NCBI RefSeq assembly: GCF_000350485.1
Contig: NZ_AORV01000052.1
Location: 20,152-84,151 of the forward strand
Direction of reading: 5' to 3'
Source of the DNA: Ruminiclostridium cellobioparum subsp. termitidis CT1112
GTDB taxonomy: Bacteria; Bacillota; Clostridia; Acetivibrionales; DSM-1351
Length of the DNA: 64,000 nucleotides
Positions 8,994-17,868 of this stretch are shown piece after piece (position 1 is the stretch's first letter; each line of letters begins with the position of its first letter). The notes under the pieces are model-generated. The model was not told the DNA's origin, made no database searches, and saw only the letters and a program-made list of their open reading frames with translations. Made by a program: the position numbers and the translations under genes.

Positions 8994-10568
8994 CTACTTG
9001 TATCGTTCATTTACAGCCTTTATTCTGCCCTCAACCTTTATGTCAAGCTCACCTTTACCCCTGATATACTTGGACAGTACATCCTTTAAGAGTTCCCCCT
9101 TGTTGAGGAGTTTGGCTTTTCTCAGTTCCTCATAGCCGTCTCCGCCGTTGTAAAGGTAATCATTTGTGGCCACCTTGTAATATTTGTCCTTATCCAGTGC
9201 TCTGCCGTCGGAGGTGGTAATGCTCACCAGCCTTTTTCCGGCCGGCTTTGATGCATCAAACTCATATTTTATTCCTGAAACCTGCAGGAAACCTCCGTTG
9301 GAACCGCCATCAGGATAGAGTCTGATGCCCCTTTCTATGGCACTGTATATGTCTTCCCCTTTGGCTTCTATTGTTACCAGTGAATTTACAAATGGAAGCG
9401 CCTTGCCTATTGAATAAAGATTTATATCCCCGGCCGGTATACTCTCTCTGATACCTCCCCCGTTCATAAGGGCTATATCGGCTTTGCCCGTCTCACGCAT
9501 GGCGTCTGTGAGCAAATCGGCAAGAGTTGTTTCTTTGGTCCTGACATTGGATCTGAAGCCGTCAAGCTTATCTTTGGTTTTTGCCACGACTTCCTTTGCA
9601 GACTCAAAAGCAATGGTATGATATTTCTGTGCAACCGCATCCAAAACGGGATCGGCTTTGGATTTATCCTTGATATTTTTTGGGGTCCAGTCAAGCTTGG
9701 CCAGTTTGCCGTCCTTGAAATACATATCTGCCTGGCCCACATGAGTACTGTATCCGCCCGACTCCACAAGGTATGTATTGTTCACCTTATCGGCTTTTTC
9801 ATACAGGAAATGGTGATGCCCGCACAGAATCAGGTCTATACCGTCAACCTTTTTTACAAGTTCTCTGTCTACATCATCTCCCAGGTGTGATATCAAAATG
9901 ACCACATCCGCCTTGTCCTTCAGTTCTTCTATAATCCTCCTGGCGCATTTTACAGGGTCCTCCAGGGTCACACCTTCGTTATCCCTTGAATTGGTGTTTA
10001 TAAGAGCTCCAACTTCGGTCAAACCAAACAAACCGATCCTTTTATTCCCTGCATTTACAACTTTGTATTCGTCAAAAGCCGGCTTGCCGTCTTTATATAT
10101 GTTTGCCGAGAGTACGGGAAAATTGAGCTGCCCCCTTATTTCCAGCAACCTGTCAAACCCGAAGTTAAAATCGTGGTTCCCGGGTGTCATTGCATCGTAC
10201 CCCATGAGATTGGCTACTTCAACCACACCTTTTCCCTTCTCGATATTGGCTTCGTTTGTTCCGTGGAACAAATCCCCCGAGTCCAGCAAAAGAGTATTTT
10301 TATTTTCGTTTCTGACCTCATCGATTATATGCTTCATCAAGGGCATACCCATCATTACGCTGACTTCATCCAGGGTATAATAACCTCCGGTCTCCTCATC
10401 GTAAACTATATGTCCGTGTATATCGGCAGTACTTAAAATAGTTATCCTCTCCTGGTAGTATCCCGCGTTCACAAGCACAGAATCAAGGTTTACGAATTTT
10501 GCAACCAGGAATACCGCTGCGCCCAGAAGCAGCAAACCGATTATTATAAGATTTTTATAGCTTTTCAT
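8994..10568 (-). CDS. 5'-nucleotidase/UshA-type metallophosphoesterase, membrane anchored
   Basis: Two-domain 5'-nucleotidase family protein of about 524 aa. Metallophosphoesterase motifs are STADIHGHI, DSGDLFHGT, TPGNHDFNFG and LCGHHHFLYE; the C-terminal domain includes NGGGIRESIPAGDIN and YNGGDGYEE. One N-terminal hydrophobic helix (NLIIIGLLLLGAAVFLVAKF) without a clear cleavage site suggests a membrane-anchored extracellular enzyme. The ATG at 10568 has GGGAG 7 nt upstream. It lies between the ABC permease and ACP genes. It may scavenge nucleotides, or dephosphorylate an exported product as some self-resistance phosphatases do; the second idea is inference from position. Confidence 0.9.
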   Translation of the reverse strand: MKSYKNLIIIGLLLLGAAVFLVAKFVNLDSVLVNAGYYQERITILSTADIHGHIVYDEETGGYYTLDEVSVMMGMPLMKHIIDEVRNENKNTLLLDSGDLFHGTNEANIEKGKGVVEVANLMGYDAMTPGNHDFNFGFDRLLEIRGQLNFPVLSANIYKDGKPAFDEYKVVNAGNKRIGLFGLTEVGALINTNSRDNEGVTLEDPVKCARRIIEELKDKADVVILISHLGDDVDRELVKKVDGIDLILCGHHHFLYEKADKVNNTYLVESGGYSTHVGQADMYFKDGKLAKLDWTPKNIKDKSKADPVLDAVAQKYHTIAFESAKEVVAKTKDKLDGFRSNVRTKETTLADLLTDAMRETGKADIALMNGGGIRESIPAGDINLYSIGKALPFVNSLVTIEAKGEDIYSAIERGIRLYPDGGSNGGFLQVSGIKYEFDASKPAGKRLVSITTSDGRALDKDKYYKVATNDYLYNGGDGYEELRKAKLLNKGELLKDVLSKYIRGKGELDIKVEGRIKAVNERYK

Positions 10569-10681
10569 TTTATACTCCCATCTGCGTGCCACTCTCCAGG
10601 TAAAGTACGCATATAATTGTGAAAAAGCAATCGATTTTTGTTAACAGATGAAAATCAACAGATGAATAAACAGGTTAACAA

Positions 10682-11518
10682 TCACCTTGAGGTCCCGGTA
10701 CTGGAATAATGCCTGACTCCCTGTCTCCAGAACATATATACAAGAACAAACATTATTGCTCCAACCGCCGGAGAGAGGTACAGGAAACCATTCCAGAAAG
10801 AATTTATTTCAGCCTTGTTAAGATAGAACTGTGCCGGAAAATAATTGACAAATGCAAAAGGAATTACAAACATCAACAGCTTTTGAATTATTCCCGGGTA
10901 AAAGCTTATGGGATATCCTGAAAATCTTCTTGCATTAAAAAATATCATATTCCGCAGATTGTCGGTTTTAACTGTCCAGAAGCTGAAGCAGGATGCAAAC
11001 AGGAATATCGATGCCTGAATGACGGCCCCGCTGATTAAAATGACAATATAATAAACGATATTTTTTATATTCCAGTCAATACCCACCGAAAAAGCAGTTT
11101 TGGTAAAAAGGATCACTCCCACTATTCCATGTCCCAAACCTGCGCTCAAATCAATTTTTGAGGCTATGATCTGGTACATCAGTCCGAGTGGTCTGGTAAG
11201 GACCCGGTCGAACTCCCCGGAATAAATCATTTCTGCGAAATCTCTCATGCCTGCAAAAAACAGTACAAAGATGCTGTAGGATAAAAACAGAAAGCTGTAA
11301 AGAAAGAACATTTCATTATATTCCCAGCCCTTTATATGTACAAACCTTACCAGAATAAGAAACATGACCACTACACTTATCATTTCCCTGCAAACAATGG
11401 CAATTGTTATAAAGGTTCTGTCAAACTTGTATTCCAGAATGGATTTCAGGCTGAGTTTTGCATATTTGAGCAGTAGAACGAATAACTCAAATATATTGAA
11501 TAATGGTTTTTTACCCAC
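10682..11518 (-). CDS. ABC-2 type permease (COG3694/COG4587-like), subunit 2
   Basis: Integral membrane protein of 278 aa with about six hydrophobic segments, of the ABC-2 family that works with a COG4586-type ATPase. The stretch MRDFAEMIYSGEFDRVLTRP is characteristic of this permease family and is echoed in the partner by YKVRSGAIGLDLLKP. Translation probably begins at GTG (11518), with GGAGG 8 nt upstream and only 4 bp after the partner gene's stop. With the two upstream genes it forms a complete exporter, perhaps for the product of this cluster. Confidence 0.88.
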   Translation of the reverse strand: MGKKPLFNIFELFVLLLKYAKLSLKSILEYKFDRTFITIAIVCREMISVVVMFLILVRFVHIKGWEYNEMFFLYSFLFLSYSIFVLFFAGMRDFAEMIYSGEFDRVLTRPLGLMYQIIASKIDLSAGLGHGIVGVILFTKTAFSVGIDWNIKNIVYYIVILISGAVIQASIFLFASCFSFWTVKTDNLRNMIFFNARRFSGYPISFYPGIIQKLLMFVIPFAFVNYFPAQFYLNKAEINSFWNGFLYLSPAVGAIMFVLVYMFWRQGVRHYSSTGTSR

Positions 11519-11522
11519 TTGT

Positions 11523-12311
11523 TTATCCTCCCTGTACCACCAGTTTTTTCAGAGCGGTTTTCCATAAAAGCTTCCCAGCTATAAACAAGCCCAGTGCCCA
11601 AATCAGCTGTTTTGCCATAACCAACGCTATCTCTTCCATGGGTACCTGTCCCAGATATATGGTTATTGGTACATAGTATATGGAAGCAAACGGTGTCAGG
11701 TTTATAAAGTCCACCAGTGCCTGGGGCATAAACCAGAGAGGAAGCAGAGCTCCCGACAGTATCATTACCGCTGCGTCCTTTATGGTAACGAGACTGAAGG
11801 TCCAGTAAAACCAGAAAGAACTTATCCACACTATAAAATTTAAATTATACAAAACCAGATACCCCAATATTGTGCTTATTAGAAAGTATATTGCCATCGA
11901 TAACGAGAAGGGCGGATACATTTTAAAAAGAACGATTGATACTATCAATGCAGGTATTAGCTGCATAACCACTCTGAATACCAGTATTCCGATATTGTAT
12001 GAAAAAATGTAACCGCTGAAGCTCATGGGTTTCAGCAAGTCCAGACCAATGGCCCCGGACCGCACCTTGTATTCAATATGGTATTCATCCATCGCATATA
12101 TGCACTGCATGAGAAAGGATATAACCACATAGGTGATCAATATTTTGAACTGTACTCCGTCAACAGTCTGTTCATCTTCGTAAATTGCCTTCCAGATGCA
12201 GATATTTACAAATATCATTACGATTGCATTAATTACTCCGGCTACATAGTCGGCTCTGTAAGCAATATTATTCTGGAAAGCTTTTTTAGCAAACTCTACA
12301 TAGGCTCTCAT
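11523..12311 (-). CDS. ABC-2 type permease, subunit 1
   Basis: Membrane permease of 262 aa with about six hydrophobic helices, partner of the next gene. The family-type cytoplasmic segment EYKVRSGAIGLDLLKPM lies near residue 90. Its start overlaps the end of the ATPase gene by roughly 26 bp, indicating translational coupling. The ATG at 12311 is preferred over a TTG one codon upstream; a GGGAGG site lies about 11 nt before it. The two different permeases imply a heterodimeric membrane domain. The substrate is unknown. Confidence 0.88.
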   Translation of the reverse strand: MRAYVEFAKKAFQNNIAYRADYVAGVINAIVMIFVNICIWKAIYEDEQTVDGVQFKILITYVVISFLMQCIYAMDEYHIEYKVRSGAIGLDLLKPMSFSGYIFSYNIGILVFRVVMQLIPALIVSIVLFKMYPPFSLSMAIYFLISTILGYLVLYNLNFIVWISSFWFYWTFSLVTIKDAAVMILSGALLPLWFMPQALVDFINLTPFASIYYVPITIYLGQVPMEEIALVMAKQLIWALGLFIAGKLLWKTALKKLVVQGG

Positions 12312-13305
12312 CAATCTTTATTCCTCCCTGGTAGATTTCTCTGATAATACCTTCAATCTCCGGTTCCTGGACTGTCAGATCGATGATCCCGTATTTTTGT
12401 GTAAGTTCATATATAAGATTGGAAACCTGAACCTCATCCTTTTGAAATCTGAGCCACTTTTTCCTGCCTTTCTCCTCTATCACCTCAACACCAGGTATAT
12501 CAATGCTGTGGATGACTTCCGGGAAATCTGCCACGAGAGTCCTGCTGGTACCGTAGCTTTCCTTTATATGCTCCACCGTACCGTCATATATTGTAGTTCC
12601 TTCGTCAATGATAATCATTCTCCGGCAGGTTTTTTCTATATCCTGCATATCATGAGTGGTAAAAAGCATTGTTGTTCCTTTTTCCCTGTTGATATACCGG
12701 ATAAATTCCCGTACCTTTTCCTTTGCTATGACGTCAAGCCCTATGGTAGGCTCATCAAAAAATATTATCTCGGGGTTATGCAGCAGCGCCGCCGCAATAT
12801 CTGCCCTCATCCTCTGTCCGAGACTGAGCTGTCTGACCGGCTGTGACATGAATTCATTGATCTCCAGCAAATCGTTGAATAAGTTCATATTTTGCCTGTA
12901 GATTTTCTCAGGTATCTTATATATGTACCTGAGCAGTTCGAAAGTATCGATTGCAGGCAAATCCCACCAGAGCTGCGTTCTCTGACCAAATACCACACCC
13001 AGCCGCATGGCATTTTTTCTCCTGTCCCTGTGAGGTGACAGCCCTCCTATTGAAATTTGACCGGAAGTGGGCACCAGAATCCCTGTCAGCATCTTTACCG
13101 TTGTGGATTTTCCTGCTCCGTTGGGTCCGATAAAACCCACCATTTCACCTTTATTTATGGAAAAACTGATGTTGTCGACTGCTCTTTTCATTTTATATTC
13201 CGGAACAAGCAAGCTGTGTATTGAGCCTAATAAACCTTTTTTTCTCACATTCAGCTTATAATCCTTTACAAGGTTGTTTACTTCGATTAGCGGCATTTTC
13301 GACAT
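12286..13305 (-). CDS. ABC transporter ATP-binding protein (COG4586-like)
   Basis: ATPase subunit of the exporter encoded by the next two genes, 339 aa. Walker A is IGPNGAGKSTT, the signature is RQLSLGQRMRADI, Walker B is EIIFFDEPTIGLD and the switch histidine is in LFTTHD. An N-terminal extension (residues 20-40, before KRAVDNISF) and a C-terminal tail of about 100 residues are typical of COG4586 rather than simple drug ATPases. An ATG three codons downstream (13296) has better spacing from GAGAAGG and may be the true start. The regulator pseudogene lies about 215 bp upstream. Confidence 0.92.
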   Translation of the reverse strand: MSKMPLIEVNNLVKDYKLNVRKKGLLGSIHSLLVPEYKMKRAVDNISFSINKGEMVGFIGPNGAGKSTTVKMLTGILVPTSGQISIGGLSPHRDRRKNAMRLGVVFGQRTQLWWDLPAIDTFELLRYIYKIPEKIYRQNMNLFNDLLEINEFMSQPVRQLSLGQRMRADIAAALLHNPEIIFFDEPTIGLDVIAKEKVREFIRYINREKGTTMLFTTHDMQDIEKTCRRMIIIDEGTTIYDGTVEHIKESYGTSRTLVADFPEVIHSIDIPGVEVIEEKGRKKWLRFQKDEVQVSNLIYELTQKYGIIDLTVQEPEIEGIIREIYQGGIKIDESLCRVC

Positions 13306-13519
13306 CCTTCTCTCCCTTATTATTATAAAAGCCGGTTTGATTTGCTAAAATAAAGGTTTCTTGAAAATATATGTTTACTCTTGCATAATTTTGTAACTTA
13401 TGTTTGTTAATACATATTTTAACAGTAATCGTGTTCACCGCCACTATGCATTCGGGTAGTTAAATGCAAAAAGTACGTAAAACTACTCTTATAGGTAGGC
13501 TCAAAATACTCCGAATTCA

Positions 13520-14322
13520 TTAACAATCTATCTCATCTATACTTAAAAGGTTTAGTTTGATACACTTTATAACAGCCTGGGCAGTGCACTCCACATCCAG
13601 TTTTTTAAATATAAATTTTTTGTGGTATTTAACTGTATTTATGCTTACAGCCTGATTTGAGGCGATAATCTTGTCAGGCAGACCTGTAGCCATAAGCTTT
13701 AGAATTTCCACTTCTTTTTTTGTCAGGGAATAAGTTTTTTCGGATGAAATAAGAGAATTGTTCATTTGAGTTTTAAACTCATTGACCAGCTTGTAAGCCG
13801 TATAATCGGTAACAATCTTAAGATCGATTTCTATTTTTTCATTTAATCTGCACAGTACCAGATATCCCAATACCTCTCCCTTAAAAAACAGCGGAACAGC
13901 ATAAAGGAAAAATTCCTTCAGCAGATCACTATAATGATGCTGAGGAATAGTATAAACCACTTTTTTTAACTTGATTGACAATGCAATGGCATTTGTGCCG
14001 ATTGCCCTTTCTGAAAAAGACATTCCTTCTTTAATTCCCAGTTTTTCAACTTTTCTTCCTAACTCCCTGCAGCATTTTTTTTTAATAGTAAACCCTCAGA
14101 ATTAACAAGTAAAAGGACTAAATTTCTTTCGAGGGATAAATCCTCGAAATCGCTTTCAAGATTTCCGAATATTGATACCAGTTCTTTGTTTTCATTCAGC
14201 GCATTTTGTAAACCCTCCTCATTAATACTGCTGCTCATAACACTTGCTGAATTATCAACCCCAATATTTACGCATCTCCTCCATGAAGCGAAAATTTCAT
14301 CTACCGGCTGCAGTGTTATCAT
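13520..14322 (-). pseudogene. GAF-LuxR transcriptional regulator, frame broken at an A9 tract
   Basis: Two adjacent frames together make one regulator of about 267 aa. The N-terminal frame (from ATG 14322, AGAGGAG site) starts like acetoin-operon activators, with VDEIFASWRRCVN, and enters a GAF-like domain. After nine adenines (plus strand T run at 14075-14083) it stops at 14059. The other frame continues the domain with ERAIGTNAIALSI and ends in a LuxR helix-turn-helix (SLTKKEVEILKLMATG, then SINTVKYHKKFIFKKL). A single -1 shift in the A tract joins them. It lies directly upstream of the ABC and biosynthetic genes and may control them. Sequencing error, decay or slippage cannot be told apart here. 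Confidence 0.8.
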
Positions 14323-14553
14323 ATGTATACTCCTCTCATTTTAATATTGCATTCTAGAACCACTTTCAACCATTTCTTATATACAAGTTGTAGTAAAAGA
14401 TTTAAGTCAATACTAAGAAAAGGAATAATATCTTTTATATACCAATATATTACCATTTTTAACATACAATTACAAATTATTTTGTTTTTTGGTAAAATTT
14501 TCACATACTGCAGCTATATTTTTCCTCATAACCAGAGAATCCAGCCTTTATTG

Positions 14554-14597
14554 CATAAAAAAACAGAAGTCTTAGAACGGCTCCTGTCTTTTTATTT
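14554..14597 (-). terminator. Rho-independent terminator of the lipoprotein gene
   Basis: On the minus strand, arms at 14581-14588 and 14562-14569 pair over 8 bp when G-U pairs are allowed, around an 11-nt loop, and are followed by a run of U. It lies about 20 bp past the lipoprotein stop. Confidence 0.65.
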
Positions 14598-14616
14598 TGT
14601 TAGTTGAAAATTTTTA

Positions 14617-15255
14617 TCAGGTTTTCTTTACTTCCTGCTTTCCTGTGACCTTGCTGTCACCATCCATTTTAAACGTTTTCTTGGCTTCCTCGGTGGTAAA
14701 ATAAACATTGCCTTCAACTTTCGTATCTACTAACTGGAAATTCTTAACGGTAACATACAGATCTCCCTTGAAGGTCCCGTGCTGAATACTGGCTTCCGGG
14801 CTGTTTATTGTAAACTTCGGTGCTGTCAGGGTGTACCTTGCAGTAATTTTACGATCCTTATCCTGAGCATATAAAGCAACCTTTCTCTGTATAACATCCT
14901 TACCGGCGGTATCTTTCTTTCCGTTCTTGTACTCACCGTCAAGCGAGATGTCCTTATTTATGGTGAGATCCTTTGTAATTGCAATAATCCAGGTCCCGCC
15001 ACTGCTTATGGCCTTTTCAAAGGCTGCCGCATTATCCACTATAGAAGCGGAAGTTATTGCATCGGCGGTAGAGGTAGCTGCCGAAGTTGACCCTGCTGCT
15101 GTCGAACCTGCAGCTGTGGTAATTGCTGCTGTTGTCGGCGTTGTTGTTTGCGGAGTGGTTGAAGTACCGGGCAGCTGTTCCTTCTTTGCACAACCTGAAA
15201 ATAACGAAATTGTAAGTACTAATACTGCTGCGACCAATAAATTTCTATTTTTCAT
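14617..15255 (-). CDS. Secreted lipoprotein of unknown function
   Basis: A 212-aa lipoprotein. The signal peptide ends in the lipobox LFSGC (Cys22), so it should be lipidated and held on the outer face of the membrane. A Thr/Ala/Ser-rich linker with repeated AAGST units follows to about residue 70. The C-terminal domain (AFEKAISSGGTWIIAITKD, then several short beta-like stretches) looks like a few turns of a right-handed beta-helix, as in pectate-lyase-like proteins, but is too short to assign. AGGAGG precedes the ATG. Monocistronic; the terminator lies just downstream. Confidence 0.82.
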   Translation of the reverse strand: MKNRNLLVAAVLVLTISLFSGCAKKEQLPGTSTTPQTTTPTTAAITTAAGSTAAGSTSAATSTADAITSASIVDNAAAFEKAISSGGTWIIAITKDLTINKDISLDGEYKNGKKDTAGKDVIQRKVALYAQDKDRKITARYTLTAPKFTINSPEASIQHGTFKGDLYVTVKNFQLVDTKVEGNVYFTTEEAKKTFKMDGDSKVTGKQEVKKT

Positions 15256-15431
15256 ATTTAATACCTCCTAAATATTATGGTATTTACCAATGTTTAGTAT
15301 GACCACTAATCTTGAAATTATTAGGGAAAATGAAAAATATATGAAATTTTTTTTGACTATTGTTTTTATCCCGATAACTGTATATCATTTAGAATGAATT
15401 AATTCTAGAATCAGAGGAGTAACAACAACAT

Positions 15432-16397
15432 ATGAACCTTTATCTGGCCCCGGTTCAGGGAATGACCATAGCAGGCTACAGAAATGCATTTGCAAGGATA
15501 TTCGGCGGTATTGACGAGTTTTATTCACCGTTTGTTGCCACTGCCGATCACAAAAAAATCAGCACTTCACTACTAAAGGATATTCTTCCTGAACATAATG
15601 CTGCCCAGGTCAAGGTCATCCCCCAGCTTCTGGGCAACAACGGAGACGATTTCAGTATATTTTCCTCGGCCATATATGAAATGGGCTATAAAGAAATAAA
15701 CTGGAATATCGGCTGTCCCTTTCCCATGGTAACAAACAAAAAAAAGGGTTCGGGCATCCTGCCTTATCCTGATATGATAGAAAACTTTCTTGATATTGTC
15801 TGTGCCCGCAAGCCCTATACTTTGACAGTTAAAATGAGGCTGGGGTTAGAAAGTTCCGAAGAAGGGCTGCGCGTAATGGAAATTCTCAACCGCTATCCTC
15901 TGGGAGGTGTCATCATACATGCCCGCACCGGTATCCAGATGTATACCGGCAGCGTTGACCCTGATTCCTTTGAGGCTCTTGCCTCGGCCTGCAGACATCA
16001 GATAACCTATAACGGCGACATATTCACTTATGATGACTATATACGTGTAAGTAAACGCTTCCCATATATAAAGAACTTTATGCTGGGCAGAGGTGCGCTG
16101 AGTGATCCGTTTCTGCCGGCTCTCATAAAGGGAAAAACCGTTCCTCCCGCCCATAAAATGAGCATGATAAAGGAATTTCACGATGAAATTTACATGTATT
16201 ATCAAAACATACTCTCGGGAGACAAACATCTGTGTGACAAGATGAAAGAGTTCTGGTCGTATATTTCGGTTCACACCGACAGGGACGGCAAGCTTATGAA
16301 AAAGATAAAGAAATGTCATACCTCTGCCAATTATCTGCAGGCTGTAAACCAAATCCTCTGCTCCCCGGACGGCTGGAGCGGCACTCCTTTGCGATGA
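15432..16397 (+). CDS. tRNA-dihydrouridine synthase family protein
   Basis: FMN-dependent Dus family enzyme, 321 aa, which reduces uridine in the tRNA D-loop. Family marks are the N-terminal LAPVQGMTIAGYR, the active-site cysteine in NWNIGCPFPMV (usually NxGCP), KMRLG in the barrel, VIIHARTG and the phosphate-binding NGDI and MLGRGAL near the end. An AGAGGAG site lies 11 nt before the ATG. It is convergent with the aminopeptidase gene and separated from it by a hairpin. Which uridine it modifies cannot be read from the sequence. Confidence 0.92.
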   Translation: MNLYLAPVQGMTIAGYRNAFARIFGGIDEFYSPFVATADHKKISTSLLKDILPEHNAAQVKVIPQLLGNNGDDFSIFSSAIYEMGYKEINWNIGCPFPMVTNKKKGSGILPYPDMIENFLDIVCARKPYTLTVKMRLGLESSEEGLRVMEILNRYPLGGVIIHARTGIQMYTGSVDPDSFEALASACRHQITYNGDIFTYDDYIRVSKRFPYIKNFMLGRGALSDPFLPALIKGKTVPPAHKMSMIKEFHDEIYMYYQNILSGDKHLCDKMKEFWSYISVHTDRDGKLMKKIKKCHTSANYLQAVNQILCSPDGWSGTPLR

Positions 16398-16405
16398 TGC
16401 CTATA

Positions 16406-16448
16406 AGCCATGCCCGGATCTGATTTTTCCTTCTGATCGGGCATGGCT
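16406..16448. terminator. Hairpin between convergent genes
   Basis: Perfect 11-bp inverted repeat (16406-16416 with 16438-16448) between the stops of the Dus and aminopeptidase genes. A weaker inner pairing of GATC words extends the stem. There is no clear U run on either side, so its efficiency is uncertain. Confidence 0.55.
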
Positions 16449-16469
16449 GACTGCTGCCAAATTTCTTAT

Positions 16470-17696
16470 TTAAAAGGCAAAGTTGCCCGAGCGGAAGACC
16501 GGTATCTCTTCGCCCGAGGATTTTATTCCGGTAATCTCCAGATCGGCTGTCCCTACCATAAAATCCACGTGCTCAAGAGAGTCATTCACTCCCCGCTCCT
16601 CCAAATCCTTCTCATTCAGTTCCGGAGCATCTTTGAAGCAGGGATATGCCTTCCCTATGGCCAGGTGGCAGGAGGCGTTTTCATCAAAAAGTGTATTGTA
16701 AAATAAGATTTTGGAATTTGATATGGGTGAATCATAGGGAACCAGAGCCACCTCACCCAGATAATGTGAGCCTTCATCGGTTTCAATGAGATGTTTAAGG
16801 GCCTCATATCCTTTTTTTGCAGAGAAATCCACTATCTTCCCATTCTCAAAGCTGAGGGAGAAGTCCTCAATTAGGCTTCCGTTATAGTTCAGAGGCATTG
16901 AACTCACAACCACACCGTTGACCCCGGTCTTTACAGGCAGTGTAAAAACCTCTTCGGTGGGCATGTTGGGAATGAAAACCTGACCTTCGGGAGTATTCTC
17001 CGAACCCGCCATCCATGCATGATTTTTGGGAAGCTCAATCTTTAAAGCAGTTCCAAGAGAATTTTTATAAACAAGGTATTTAAAATTATTGGAATTTAAA
17101 AATTCCAGACTTCTGCTGAGCTTCAGCTTGTGTTCCTCCCATGCTGCAACGGGATCTGCCACATCTGCCCGAACCGAAGCCAGTATGGCACCCCAGAGCT
17201 TTTCCACCGCCTCTTTTCCCGGTACTCCCGGGAAAACCTTTTTGGCCCATTCAATTGTCGGAACCGATATGACGCACCAGGGGTTCTTACTGCTCATCAA
17301 TCTGTTGGAATATTCCTTAAGAGCGGTACTTTTAGCTTTATTTGCCCTGGCAATGCGTTCTGAATCCACATCCTTCATAAGCTCGGGGTCGGAAGCCGAA
17401 ATGCTTAAAAACGCAGCTCCCTCCCGGGCATAGGACATGTATAGCTCTTTATTCCACTCAGGGAATTGTTCAAGTGCCTTATCAGGAGCATTCACCAACC
17501 GGATTTTTGTAAAAAGCTCATCCCTCCAATTGATCACTACATCCCCGGCACCGGCAGCATAGGCTGTCCTGGCAATTAATCTTGTAAAATCGGCACACTC
17601 TATGGGTGAATTGATGAATAATACCTGATTCTTTTGAATGTTTATACCGGCTTTTACCACCAGCTGTGCATATTTTTCTATCATTCCATAATCCAT
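16470..17696 (-). CDS. Aminopeptidase, peptidase family M29
   Basis: Metal-dependent aminopeptidase of the AmpS/aminopeptidase T family, 408 aa, the usual length. It releases N-terminal residues from peptides in the cytoplasm. The family core is visible at the C-terminal side: a Glu in SLIEDFSLSFENG, HLIETDEGSHYLGEVAL with Glu and His ligands, and NTLFDENASCHLAIGKAYP with the last His. There is no signal peptide. AAGGG lies about 11 nt before the ATG at 17696. It stands alone. Confidence 0.92.
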   Translation of the reverse strand: MDYGMIEKYAQLVVKAGINIQKNQVLFINSPIECADFTRLIARTAYAAGAGDVVINWRDELFTKIRLVNAPDKALEQFPEWNKELYMSYAREGAAFLSISASDPELMKDVDSERIARANKAKSTALKEYSNRLMSSKNPWCVISVPTIEWAKKVFPGVPGKEAVEKLWGAILASVRADVADPVAAWEEHKLKLSRSLEFLNSNNFKYLVYKNSLGTALKIELPKNHAWMAGSENTPEGQVFIPNMPTEEVFTLPVKTGVNGVVVSSMPLNYNGSLIEDFSLSFENGKIVDFSAKKGYEALKHLIETDEGSHYLGEVALVPYDSPISNSKILFYNTLFDENASCHLAIGKAYPCFKDAPELNEKDLEERGVNDSLEHVDFMVGTADLEITGIKSSGEEIPVFRSGNFAF

Positions 17697-17797
17697 TTTT
17701 GATTAATCCCTTTCCATATTTCTATATTTATCTATTGAAATTTTATCATAAATTATGTATGGCAGAGATAATTTTTTCGAATAACTTCTGAATAAAG

Positions 17798-17840
17798 AGA
17801 AAGCGCCGCAAAACTAAAACAATCATTTTGCGGCACTTTC
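17798..17840. terminator. Terminator downstream of the CE7 esterase gene
   Basis: Long inverted repeat: AAAGCGCCGCAAAA on the left pairs with TTTTGCGGCACTTT on the right with one mismatch, around a 12-nt loop. It lies about 30 bp beyond the esterase stop. The tail on the minus strand is only moderately U-rich. Confidence 0.65.
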
Positions 17841-17868
17841 GTGTATAATTCGTATAAAACTCAAGTAT

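Noticed and set aside
14319..14504. Short open frame upstream of the regulator
   Set aside because: It lacks a ribosome site, overlaps the regulator start and has low-complexity, AT-driven composition; treated as promoter region.
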